A DNA stretch of 64,000 bases from a virus: positions 18,032 through 82,031 of IMG/VR virus record IMGVR_UViG_3300020455_000892. The stretch is one strand, 5' to 3'. The stretch's first letter is position 1, and each line of letters begins with the position of its first letter. The position numbers and the translations under genes are program-made. Shown here one piece after another: positions 41,640-50,652 of this stretch. Under the pieces are notes generated by a model. It saw only the letters and a list, made by a program, of their open reading frames with translations. It did not search any database and was not told the origin of the DNA.

Positions 41640-44359
41640 TGGCTATACAGCAAATCTTCGAAGATAACGTACTCAACAAGTACGATAACGTTACTTATAA
41701 ATGGACCATGTATATGATGCGTCCAGAAGATGTCAATCAATATGATGCAATTCTAAATACAAATCCTCCTGCATATAGAATTATTGCTGAATCCGGAGTT
41801 GAGAGTGAAATCAACATCGAAAGTGTTGAACATGATATGAAACTTACGTTTAACAAGCGTATGACTGACAGAGAAGCAGTTGCAAATATGTTTAGTATAC
41901 AACTTGTTGAACCACAAGGTGCAACATTGTACACAAGAATATTTGTTGCGGCTCAAGAATTAAAAATTATAAATCATCTTAAAGCATGTTATCTATTAGA
42001 ATTAAAATTCTTAGGTTATCATGAAGATGGCTCACCAGCAAATAATATCACTTCTCCTTATTACTATGCTTGTACAATGACTGGTTTAGATTTTCAATAC
42101 AACGAAGGTGCTACACGATACAGAGCTGATCTAATCGAAACTACACAAGATGCATTTAAAAGACTTACACTACACCTCAAAGAAGATCTTACAATACAAG
42201 CAAGTACATTTGGAACGTTCTTACAAAATTTAGAAGTTAAAGTAAATGAACAAGAAGCAAGGCAAGTCCTTAATAGTATTTCTAAACAATGGCCTCATGT
42301 TTACAGGTTTGCAACTGGAGGTAATGGAGCTGAAAGTTGGGGTAGCTGGGCTTTTGATACTGGTGCAGGCATAAGTGGTGAAACACCAGATCTTAGCAGT
42401 GTGAGTATTACAGGTAGTGGTAATTTAACTTTTGTAATCAAACAAGGTACAAGTATCAGTGATATTATTATTATAGCTTTGATGCAGACAAAAAACTTTA
42501 GAAAATTGCCTACAGATGACGGAGGATTTCACAAAGACAATCCAAATGATCAGGTAGCTAAACCACCTACATTTAGAGAACTAAGCAAATGGTTTGCTTT
42601 TGATTGTAAAACTGTGTACATGATATACGACACAGTTGCAAAAGATTTTGCAAAAGAGTTTACACTCAGTATAGCAGGTTATACTGTACCTGAATTATCG
42701 CATGATGCTAAAACATTCGAAGAAGTAGTTACTAACAAGTCAATACAAGTTGCAAGACTTAGAAATCTAGTAAGCAAAGAACTATTGAAAAAACGTTTTG
42801 ATTATCATTATACTGGTCTTAACACAGAAGTTTTAGGTTTAGATATCTATTTAAACAACACTTACTATCAAATTCAAGCCCTAAACCAAGGTGAAGGTAG
42901 ATTTGAAGGACAAAGTCAAGCTGGAGAAGGAAAACCAGATAATGAATTTAACCGTAACTCAACAGAGATCGATGCCTTAAAGAAAAAACTAAGGATCTTA
43001 GAAGATGAACTTGTAACACTCAGAGGACAGAAGGATAGTTTTTTCAGTGATCAAAACAGACTGAGAACAATGAATCCACCAGAACTAGCCGCCAAAGAGG
43101 CAGAGTTCAAAAATCAAATAGATGCAAAAGAAGCAGAAATAAAACAGACTAAAGAAGCAACAGAACAAATTGTAGAAAAAACTATACCGTTATTACAAGA
43201 AGCGGCGGCGGAAGAAAGACTAAGACAAGGCGCCGGAGTTAACTTAGTAAGTGGTGATAGATATCTTACGCAAAGTGAATTGTTTGGAAGAAGCAAACTT
43301 GATGATAATAAAAGTCACCCTGTAAGTTTTGATATTACAAACATTAATAGTAAAGCAACCAATGGTCCTGATGAAAATGACACAAGTGGTGCTGTTTTTC
43401 TAGGAGCTGTTGAACTTAATCTAAACAGTATGGGTGATTTAGTACAACAGCAAATTAATATTAGAGGAGATCCTTATTGGCTTGGCAGACCTAAAAGTAG
43501 AAAATCTACTTTGTTTGGTGCAAACTACGAAAAAGGTGGCGTAAGTTACTTTTTAAATGTTAACTTTCCTACATATCCAAATCAAGATTCAGGTTTGATG
43601 CAAATACCAGAAGCAAACTTTGGTATAGTAGGCGCTTATCGTGTGCATACTGTAGTTGCTAGATACCAAGATGGTCAATTTACTATGACGTTGCAATCCT
43701 ACAGAGACATACAAACTAATGTTGGATTGTTATACGACCTATTGCAAAAAGGCACAATAGAAGCAGACGAAACTGACCAATTAGATCCAAATAAAATAGA
43801 AGAGCAAGGTGAAGGTGACAGTGAAGGCGAAACAACAGAAGAAAACCAAGGACCACAAATAATTGAACCTCCAGTAGATGGTGATGCAACTGGTGTAGTT
43901 ACACAAAGTCAACTTGGTTCAAGTAAAATTAGAAATCAAGCGGTTGCAAGTGATTTAACTAGCATTCTACAACAAGCAGGTGCGGCGGCTGGAGTTAATG
44001 TTAATGTTACTAGTGGCGGACAACCTGCAAAAGGTAGTGGTGGTAGAAGAACAGGAAGTACAAGACATGATAATGGACATGCGGCTGATGTGCAACTATC
44101 ATTAGCTAACGGAAGAGTGCTTAGTTTGAATAATCCTGGTGATGTGCCTATTATTCAAAACTTTATCAGAGAAACAAAAAGATTTGGAGCTACTGGTGTT
44201 GGTGCAGGAAACGGATACATGGGAGATAATACTTTCCATATTGACAATGCTAGTTTATATGGACAAGGCAGTGCAGGTTATTGGGGTGGACATTTCGACA
44301 ATGGCACATACAGAGCAAGAAATGCTCCGCGGTGGTTAAGAGATATATTTACAGCATAG
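41639..44359 (+). CDS. Baseplate hub-type protein with C-terminal M15-like peptidase
   Basis: A 906-residue protein. The N-terminal 420 residues are beta-rich (MAIQQIFEDNVLNKYDNVTY, then YYACTMTGLDFQYNEGATRY) and resemble a hub component by position between gp53 and gp5, the place of T4 gp27-like function. Residues about 440-545 are coiled coil. A beta-rich block follows (GDPYWLGRPKSRKSTLFGAN, FTMTLQSYRDIQ). The last 140 residues form a peptidase domain with SGGQPAKGSGGRR and GSTRHDNGHAADVQL (His810, Asp817), then NTFHID (His867). This is the His/Asp/His zinc pattern of M15/VanX-type DD-peptidases. It could digest peptidoglycan during injection, since the adjacent spike lacks a lysozyme. The hub assignment is inferred from context. 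Confidence 0.75.
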   Translation: MAIQQIFEDNVLNKYDNVTYKWTMYMMRPEDVNQYDAILNTNPPAYRIIAESGVESEINIESVEHDMKLTFNKRMTDREAVANMFSIQLVEPQGATLYTRIFVAAQELKIINHLKACYLLELKFLGYHEDGSPANNITSPYYYACTMTGLDFQYNEGATRYRADLIETTQDAFKRLTLHLKEDLTIQASTFGTFLQNLEVKVNEQEARQVLNSISKQWPHVYRFATGGNGAESWGSWAFDTGAGISGETPDLSSVSITGSGNLTFVIKQGTSISDIIIIALMQTKNFRKLPTDDGGFHKDNPNDQVAKPPTFRELSKWFAFDCKTVYMIYDTVAKDFAKEFTLSIAGYTVPELSHDAKTFEEVVTNKSIQVARLRNLVSKELLKKRFDYHYTGLNTEVLGLDIYLNNTYYQIQALNQGEGRFEGQSQAGEGKPDNEFNRNSTEIDALKKKLRILEDELVTLRGQKDSFFSDQNRLRTMNPPELAAKEAEFKNQIDAKEAEIKQTKEATEQIVEKTIPLLQEAAAEERLRQGAGVNLVSGDRYLTQSELFGRSKLDDNKSHPVSFDITNINSKATNGPDENDTSGAVFLGAVELNLNSMGDLVQQQINIRGDPYWLGRPKSRKSTLFGANYEKGGVSYFLNVNFPTYPNQDSGLMQIPEANFGIVGAYRVHTVVARYQDGQFTMTLQSYRDIQTNVGLLYDLLQKGTIEADETDQLDPNKIEEQGEGDSEGETTEENQGPQIIEPPVDGDATGVVTQSQLGSSKIRNQAVASDLTSILQQAGAAAGVNVNVTSGGQPAKGSGGRRTGSTRHDNGHAADVQLSLANGRVLSLNNPGDVPIIQNFIRETKRFGATGVGAGNGYMGDNTFHIDNASLYGQGSAGYWGGHFDNGTYRARNAPRWLRDIFTA

Positions 44360-44368
44360 GAAAAAACA

Positions 44369-45790
44369 ATGAGATACAACGCAAGTAATACACCAAGTCA
44401 AGGAGTACCAAGAACTACTTTTAACAAAAACGCAAGCGTCGGCGGTGTAGTTAAAAATGCTGGTTTGTTTGTAGGAAAAGTTATCGAGACAGTTGATGAT
44501 CGCTATGAAGGTTATTTGCATGTAGAAATTTTTGGACAAGGCTATGTTGGCGAAACTGATAGCAAGGCAGAACGTGCAAATTATGTAAGAGTAAGACGAG
44601 GTAGTCCTTACGGAGGCAGTTATCAATTTGCAAATGCAACAAATAGCTACGGAATGAGTAGTCACCCACCAGCACCGGGTACATCAGTATTGGTTGCTTT
44701 TCCTGCTAATAGTAATACAGGAATAATGGTATGTGTACTACCTGATATTACAAGAAACGCAAGTGTTCCGACAGATCCTACAGCTTTTGTAGATAGTGAA
44801 AACAATGCTATTGGACCTACATTAGATCCAAGTGTAAAAAAACAAACAGGCAAGAATAAAAAACCAAGAGCTACTCCTGAAACAATTCAAAGCGAAGCAA
44901 CAGATCAAAAAGACAAAATAAATGACAGTGAAATTACAAGTCAAGGTATTGGTTTAGACAGTATTAGAGGATTAAGCAGTAGTAGCCAAAGAAGAGAATC
45001 TCCTACACAAGTTTTTGGTTTTAACACACCGGGTGGACATCAGTTTGTTATGGATGATGGTACACTGCCTAACAGTGACACATGCTTAACTCCTGACAAA
45101 GAAAGAGAAGGTGGATTAAGCAAACTTACACGTTTTAGAAGTGCCGGCGGTGCTCAAATATTATTCCATGATGGTGTAGGGATTGTTTACATTATTAATC
45201 AAAACGGAAGCAGTTGGATTCAAATGGGAAGTGATGGCAAAATTGATGTCTATTCTGAGAGTGATATTAGTATGCACACAGAAACTGATTTTAATTTTCA
45301 CTGTGGTGGAGATTTTAACATAGATGCTGATAGTATTAATATGAAAGCCAGAGGAACTGATGGTGCTACTATTGAAACTGCAACTGGAGAATTTAATTTA
45401 CATGCAAACAAAGATATAAAATTAACATCTGATCTAAATGGACACATAAAATGTAGTGGATTTATTAGAGAAACAGCAAGTTTAATTGATATGAATGGTC
45501 CCGAAGCCACAGCCGCTACAAAAACCACTGCTAACAATCTCACAGTTAATAGAACAGTAAAAGAAAGTATTACAGGTAGAGTACCCGAAGCAGAGCCTTG
45601 GGGCGGACATGATGAGGAACAAGAAAACGTTCCACAAGCCGCTAGTCCTGATACTAACTTTGCCGCAACTGATATTGACATGGCAAGTATTATGAATAAT
45701 CAGCAACCTGCTCCTGAACAAACTACACAGCAAAAATCAAATACAAGAGTTGCCAATCCAAGAGCATTTGCAAAGGATGTGCCAAGATGA
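44369..45790 (+). CDS. gp5: Baseplate spike / hub protein gp5 without lysozyme domain
   Basis: A 473-residue gp5/VgrG-type spike. The OB-fold segment is AGLFVGKVIETVDDRYEGYL, GYVGETDSKAERANYVRVRR and PPAPGTSVLVAFPANSNTGI near residues 30-130. A linker and a domain with TQVFGFNTPGGHQFVMDDGT follow, and residues about 285-365 are short beta repeats (IDVYSESDISMHTETDFNFH, GDFNIDADSINMKA) forming a triangular beta-helix. The T4 gp5 lysozyme insert is absent. The C-terminal tail is polar and Gln/Asn-rich. The stop overlaps the next gene by four bases (ATGA). A peptidase in the preceding gene may supply the missing wall-degrading activity. Confidence 0.85.
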   Translation: MRYNASNTPSQGVPRTTFNKNASVGGVVKNAGLFVGKVIETVDDRYEGYLHVEIFGQGYVGETDSKAERANYVRVRRGSPYGGSYQFANATNSYGMSSHPPAPGTSVLVAFPANSNTGIMVCVLPDITRNASVPTDPTAFVDSENNAIGPTLDPSVKKQTGKNKKPRATPETIQSEATDQKDKINDSEITSQGIGLDSIRGLSSSSQRRESPTQVFGFNTPGGHQFVMDDGTLPNSDTCLTPDKEREGGLSKLTRFRSAGGAQILFHDGVGIVYIINQNGSSWIQMGSDGKIDVYSESDISMHTETDFNFHCGGDFNIDADSINMKARGTDGATIETATGEFNLHANKDIKLTSDLNGHIKCSGFIRETASLIDMNGPEATAATKTTANNLTVNRTVKESITGRVPEAEPWGGHDEEQENVPQAASPDTNFAATDIDMASIMNNQQPAPEQTTQQKSNTRVANPRAFAKDVPR

Positions 45791-46689
45791 CAACTACAGT
45801 TGAAGAAAGATTTACAAGAAATTGGAATGACTACACAGTAAAGGATCATACTGCATATCACACTGTTCTCAATATAGCAAATGTAACATCTAGTCAAAAA
45901 GCTATAGATTGTGCATTAGGCTTTTTCTCAAATTACAGTGGATTTGATCAAACTGCATACGGAGAAGGAAGTTATATCACAGGATTAACTGAACAACAAG
46001 CATTTGATTTATGGAAAGATGCTTACAACAAACAAGAAATACTTGCTAAAAAACAATTAATATCAAATGGAATCGCAACAATTACTCAATCAGTTTATGA
46101 TGCAATAATACTTTATCATTGGGCAACAGGCAAATTGTTTAAAGTATTTCACGGAAAAGTAATTTATGAAATATTACCTGTACTAAAACAAGGTAAGTAT
46201 GATACTTTAGCTGATATGATTATAAACAGTCAACTTAACAAACCTTTGTGTATCAAAATAGCAACTATTCTAAGACTTGCAGATTACGGAAAGATTAAAA
46301 CGAGAACATGGTATCGCAGTAATGGCGTATTCAAAATACGTGATTTCAATGAAAAAGGTACACTAAACAATGATCAACTGTCAAGAGCAAGATTTGCTTA
46401 CTATGCCGAGACAGGAAATTTTTTGCCCAACACTCCGGAAGGACTAAGCAGAAAAATTGTTACAGATTATAACAAAACTTTGGTCACACAAATTTTTACT
46501 TTTGACGGGTCTTCTACCAGCTTTAGTCTGCTTGCTAATGCTAGTATGAGTCCAGTAGAAAAACTAGCAGTTACTATAAATGATGAAATACAACAGCATT
46601 TCTTTGATTTTACTTTGGACGGATTTACAGTTACAATTACAAAAGCAATGAATACCGGTGATATTATAAAAACAACTATAAAGATTTAA
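45787..46689 (+). CDS. Hypothetical structural protein between gp5 and gp25
   Basis: A 300-residue protein. The first 200 residues are helical, with AYNKQEILAKKQLISNGIAT, VYDAIILYHWATGKLFK and DTLADMIINSQLNKPLCIKI. DYGKIKTRTWYRSNGVFKIR then leads into a helical stretch (QLSRARFAYYAETGNFLPNT). The C-terminal 70 residues are a beta domain (IFTFDGSSTSFSLLANASMS) similar to fibre or appendage beta-repeats. The helical part is loosely lysozyme-like in pattern, but I cannot identify catalytic residues. Its place between gp5 and gp25 argues for a baseplate or inner-tail role. Confidence 0.65.
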   Translation: MTTTVEERFTRNWNDYTVKDHTAYHTVLNIANVTSSQKAIDCALGFFSNYSGFDQTAYGEGSYITGLTEQQAFDLWKDAYNKQEILAKKQLISNGIATITQSVYDAIILYHWATGKLFKVFHGKVIYEILPVLKQGKYDTLADMIINSQLNKPLCIKIATILRLADYGKIKTRTWYRSNGVFKIRDFNEKGTLNNDQLSRARFAYYAETGNFLPNTPEGLSRKIVTDYNKTLVTQIFTFDGSSTSFSLLANASMSPVEKLAVTINDEIQQHFFDFTLDGFTVTITKAMNTGDIIKTTIKI

Positions 46690-46707
46690 CTGAGTATTTA
46701 ATTTTAC

Positions 46708-46715
46708 CATAAATA
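46708..46715 (+). promoter_or_regulatory. Possible late-type box before gp25
   Basis: CATAAATA in the 31-base gap before gp25, one mismatch to TATAAATA. Its first base is only 13 bases from the ATG, so transcription from it would be leaderless; it may be coincidental. Confidence 0.35.
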
Positions 46716-46720
46716 ATAGT

Positions 46721-47083
46721 ATGGTAACCTACATCGGATATAGCACAATAGACAGCATAAGTGGTAGTAAAACATTAACAGATGTTAATCTTGCCAAACG
46801 TGATTTATTAAATCATTTTTACACAAGACGTGGTGAAAGGGTAGGATTTCCTAGTTTTGGAAGTATACTACCTAATTTAGTATTTGAACCATTGGATAGT
46901 GCAACAGAAAGAGAAGCATTAGATGATGTAAACAAAATTGTTAACAATGACCCACGTTGGCGAGTATTAGAAACACTTCTAAGTAAACCCGATGATCATA
47001 CATTAGAAATTAAAGTTAGGTTAGAATACAACGACACAGGAACAGCAGAAGAACTGTTTCTGAGATTTATAGGTGAAGAATAA
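46721..47083 (+). CDS. gp25: Baseplate wedge protein gp25
   Basis: A 120-residue gp25 homologue (GPW_gp25 family). Family features are LAKRDLLNHFYTRRGERVGF, PSFGSILPNLVFEPLD, NDPRWRVLETLLSK and IKVRLEYNDTGTAEELFLRF. gp25 is a lysozyme-like-fold baseplate protein conserved in all contractile systems that anchors the sheath to the wedge with gp6. The length matches T4 gp25 (132). It overlaps the start of gp6 by one base. Confidence 0.93.
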   Translation: MVTYIGYSTIDSISGSKTLTDVNLAKRDLLNHFYTRRGERVGFPSFGSILPNLVFEPLDSATEREALDDVNKIVNNDPRWRVLETLLSKPDDHTLEIKVRLEYNDTGTAEELFLRFIGEE

Positions 47084-50000
47084 TGGCACAAGGCGCAAGA
47101 CAAGCTAGTTTATTTGCCGCAGAAGACTTTACAGTAGCATACGAAAGTTTTGCTCAAGCTAATCTGCAAGCATATGATTTTGATACAATCAGAACTGCAA
47201 TGGTAAACTATATTAGCACAAACTATCCAGAAAATTTTAATGATTACATTAATTCAAGTGAATTTATAGCACTTATCGAATTAATGGCATTCTTAGGACA
47301 TAACCTAGCATTTAGAGCTGACCTCGGGCAAAGAGAAAACTATCTAAGTACAGCAGAACGCAGAGAAAGCGCCTTGCGTATTGCTGAATTTTTAGGATAT
47401 ACACCTACTAGAAATGTTGTTGCAAGTGGTTATTTAAAAATAGATACAGTTGAAACAAATGAACAAGTTTTTGATTCAAACGGAAACAGTTTAGCAAATG
47501 TTAACACACAGTTTGAAGATGCAACAAATCCAACAAGCTACCAAAACTTTTTAACTATTATGAATGCTATTTTTCAAAGTAGTAGTAAGTTTGGATCTCC
47601 GTTTGCTACATCAACAACGGGAACGGTTACAAATGAAATTTATAGAACAAATAGTACCAATAACACAGCTACAAGAGAATTTACAAATAAAATAAATGGT
47701 GCTAGTGCTACATTTAGTTTGTACAGTGCAGGAGTTGATACTGCAACAAACGCACTAATAGAAAAGATTCCTAATCCTTATGGTGCAGTTGACTTACTTT
47801 ATAGAAATGATAACAGTGGATTTGGTTCACCAAACACAGGATTCTTTATTGGATTTAAGCAAGGATCTTTATCATTCAAAGACTTTGAAATCAACAACGG
47901 ATTGCCTAATCTTTCAGTTGATATCAATGCAGACAATGTAGCCAACGGACAAATTTGGGTACAGACTGTTGACGAAGTCGGACAAGTACAAAAAACATGG
48001 ACAAGAGTTGATAGATTGTTTGGCGCAAGTGCAATGTTTAACGCAAGACAAAATAAAATACGTGATATCTATTCTGTAAGCAGTAGAGAAAACGACCAAG
48101 TAAGTATTGTATTCAGCGATGGCAACTTTGGTAATATTCCAAGGGGAATTATTAGAGTCTGGTATAGAACAGGACTTAACCAAACATATAGTTTAGTACC
48201 TGATTCGTTTAATCAAACTTCATTTAGTATTGATTACATTAGTTCTTCAGGTAACCTACACACTGCTAAGTTTAGAGCAAGTTTAAAATCTATTGTTAGT
48301 AACGCAAGCGAAAGAGAAACAGTATCTAGCATTAAAGCTAATGCTCCTAGATTCTTTGCTACACAAGATAGAATGATTACAGCAGAAGATTATGCAATTA
48401 CACCATTGACTGCTAGTGAGAATATTAGAAAAATTAAAAGTATAAACAGAGTACACAGCGGACACAGTAGATTCAGAGATATATACGATCCAACTGCAAC
48501 TTACAGTGATGCTACACAGTATAGTGATGACATTTATCTTTATGAACAAGGTATTACAAACAGAAGTGTAATTAGTTTACCGTCAAGTTTAACTGGTACA
48601 CAAATATATGACAAGTATATTAAACCTATGCTTGCTGATCCAGAAATATTTAATTTTTACTACAGCAGACAAGGATGGTCATCTACAACACATGATGCAA
48701 AGTATGATTTCAACAACACTATAGATGGAATTACATTCTTTAATTCCAGTGGCACTGAAACAAATGTTTTTAGATGGAATCAAATTACAAGAGGCAGTGA
48801 TGGTTGTAGCGGATATTTTACTTACAATAGTATTGTACAAAGAGTTGGAGATACAGCAACAAATAGTTTAAAGAAAGCTGATATAAATGGACTAGTTGAA
48901 TTTATTGATTCTCCTTATAAAATGGGATATATCAGTGATGCTACAATATTAAGTGCAGGTAGTGGATACACAACTACACCTACAGTTACAATTACTGGAA
49001 AAGGTAGTGGTGCTACAGCGACTTGTACTATTGCTAATGGAGCAGTCACTAGTATTGCAATTACTGACAGTGGCAGTGGATACGATCAAAGCACAAGTAT
49101 TTCAATTACTGGCGGTGGCGGAACAGGTGCTCTTGTAAAAGGCACTATTGTAGACGCAAAGACACAATGGGTAAAAGTAGACAGACTTTATAAAAATGGA
49201 CTAGGTGATGATAATAGTGCAGGCAATCCAACAGGTATTGATAATACTGGTAAAGGTTCAATAGTGCTTAATGCAGTTGTTAGCAGTGGAGCAAGAGTAA
49301 GACGAATAGTTCCAAGATTAAGCATAGATTTAGATGAAACAACTAGAACAAATGTAATTGCAAAAATAAACAATAAAAATACTTTTGGATTACGATACAA
49401 TGCAAGCTCGCAGAAATGGATTATTATTGATAGTGCAAATCTTCCAGCCAATAGCACAACACTTAATTCAGTTGCCAACTGGAGTTTAGAACATGCAGGC
49501 GATGGAAGCAGTACTGGTATTGACAATAGTTGGGTTGTAAGATTAAATCATGGCACAACAGAATGGGAAATGCTAACAAGAAGAACGCAATACATTATAG
49601 GAAGTGCGAATAAGTTGAAGTTTACTAATCTAAACTTTAATAACACATTTAGTAGTGAAACAAACAAACCTCTCAGAGATAATATTAAGGTATTGAAGAT
49701 CAATTCTAAGAGTGAATCTGACCCAAATCCATTGGGAAAAGATTACAAGTTTAATGCATACGGATACTTTACATATGCAGATGGTTACACAGATCCAAAT
49801 AATATTAGAGTTACACTTGCTGATCCTGACAATGATGGTTATCCAAATGATCCTGAAGCATTCAGCAATATTGTAGGTAGTTCAACTATAAAGTTAGGAA
49901 CTAAAACTGTAGATGGATTTAATTATACAACAATAGACCCAGATAGCGGAACAACAGTTGTAAGTGGAGTTGGAAATTTACACACACAATACAACAGAAT

Positions 50001-50652
50001 AGCTGACTTGAATTCATTGATTGATCCTAGTACAACTAATATTATTGATACATATGTTCTATTAAACAGTTTCAACAATGAGTATAGGAATTGGGCACAG
50101 TATGATGGTAGGGCAGAAACACAACCAAATCCTCCAACTATAAGTGAACTTACAGATACTTTTCAAAGTTTAAACACTAAAAAATCTATAAGCGACCAAG
50201 TGATTTATAGACCAGTAAAATATAAACTATTGTTTGGAGATCTAGCTAGTGGTGAACTGCAAGCAACATTCAATGTTACAAAAACAAGCAACAGTACAAT
50301 AAGTGACACAGAAGTCAAGCAGAGAGTAATTGGTCTTATCAATCAATATTTTAACATTGATAATTGGGACTTTGGAGAAGATTTTTACTTTACTGAAATG
50401 GCGGCTTTCATACATAATAACATGATTGGTGAGATAAGTCAAGTAACAATTTCAAGTGTAAGTAACCCAGCAGATGGTACAAGTTTATTTGAAATTTCAA
50501 GTAACAGTGATGAATTGTTTTTACCGTTAGTAAAACAAAACAATATTACTGTACAAAGTTCATCTAATGCTAATTTAACAACTATAGGTGAAAATACAAG
50601 TGGCAACATTTCTGCAAGTAATGTTTCTAGCACATCAGGCGGAGGCTACTAA
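47083..50652 (+). CDS. gp6: Baseplate wedge protein gp6, enlarged
   Basis: A 1189-residue gp6 homologue, against 660 in T4. The N-terminus has the family block ADLGQRENYLSTAERRESAL, then RIAEFLGYTPTRNVVASGYL; the middle has REHDQVSIVFSDGNFGN-like wedge strands, and EDYAITPLTASENIRKIKSI is typical of the gp6/BaseplateJ fold. The C-terminal 100 residues (VKQRVIGLINQYFNIDNWDF, AAFIHNNMIGEISQVTISSV) match the gp6 end. An insertion at about residues 619-686 has two GSGY motifs with a Gly/Thr beta repeat (TILSAGSGYTTTPTVTITGK). gp6 forms the inner wedge ring. Overlaps at both ends imply coupled translation with gp25 and the giant gene. Confidence 0.9.
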   Translation: MAQGARQASLFAAEDFTVAYESFAQANLQAYDFDTIRTAMVNYISTNYPENFNDYINSSEFIALIELMAFLGHNLAFRADLGQRENYLSTAERRESALRIAEFLGYTPTRNVVASGYLKIDTVETNEQVFDSNGNSLANVNTQFEDATNPTSYQNFLTIMNAIFQSSSKFGSPFATSTTGTVTNEIYRTNSTNNTATREFTNKINGASATFSLYSAGVDTATNALIEKIPNPYGAVDLLYRNDNSGFGSPNTGFFIGFKQGSLSFKDFEINNGLPNLSVDINADNVANGQIWVQTVDEVGQVQKTWTRVDRLFGASAMFNARQNKIRDIYSVSSRENDQVSIVFSDGNFGNIPRGIIRVWYRTGLNQTYSLVPDSFNQTSFSIDYISSSGNLHTAKFRASLKSIVSNASERETVSSIKANAPRFFATQDRMITAEDYAITPLTASENIRKIKSINRVHSGHSRFRDIYDPTATYSDATQYSDDIYLYEQGITNRSVISLPSSLTGTQIYDKYIKPMLADPEIFNFYYSRQGWSSTTHDAKYDFNNTIDGITFFNSSGTETNVFRWNQITRGSDGCSGYFTYNSIVQRVGDTATNSLKKADINGLVEFIDSPYKMGYISDATILSAGSGYTTTPTVTITGKGSGATATCTIANGAVTSIAITDSGSGYDQSTSISITGGGGTGALVKGTIVDAKTQWVKVDRLYKNGLGDDNSAGNPTGIDNTGKGSIVLNAVVSSGARVRRIVPRLSIDLDETTRTNVIAKINNKNTFGLRYNASSQKWIIIDSANLPANSTTLNSVANWSLEHAGDGSSTGIDNSWVVRLNHGTTEWEMLTRRTQYIIGSANKLKFTNLNFNNTFSSETNKPLRDNIKVLKINSKSESDPNPLGKDYKFNAYGYFTYADGYTDPNNIRVTLADPDNDGYPNDPEAFSNIVGSSTIKLGTKTVDGFNYTTIDPDSGTTVVSGVGNLHTQYNRIADLNSLIDPSTTNIIDTYVLLNSFNNEYRNWAQYDGRAETQPNPPTISELTDTFQSLNTKKSISDQVIYRPVKYKLLFGDLASGELQATFNVTKTSNSTISDTEVKQRVIGLINQYFNIDNWDFGEDFYFTEMAAFIHNNMIGEISQVTISSVSNPADGTSLFEISSNSDELFLPLVKQNNITVQSSSNANLTTIGENTSGNISASNVSSTSGGGY

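Noticed and set aside
46708-46715. CATAAATA as a definite late promoter for gp25
   Set aside because: Start-site distance would make the mRNA leaderless and the genes upstream are continuous; kept only as a weak possibility.
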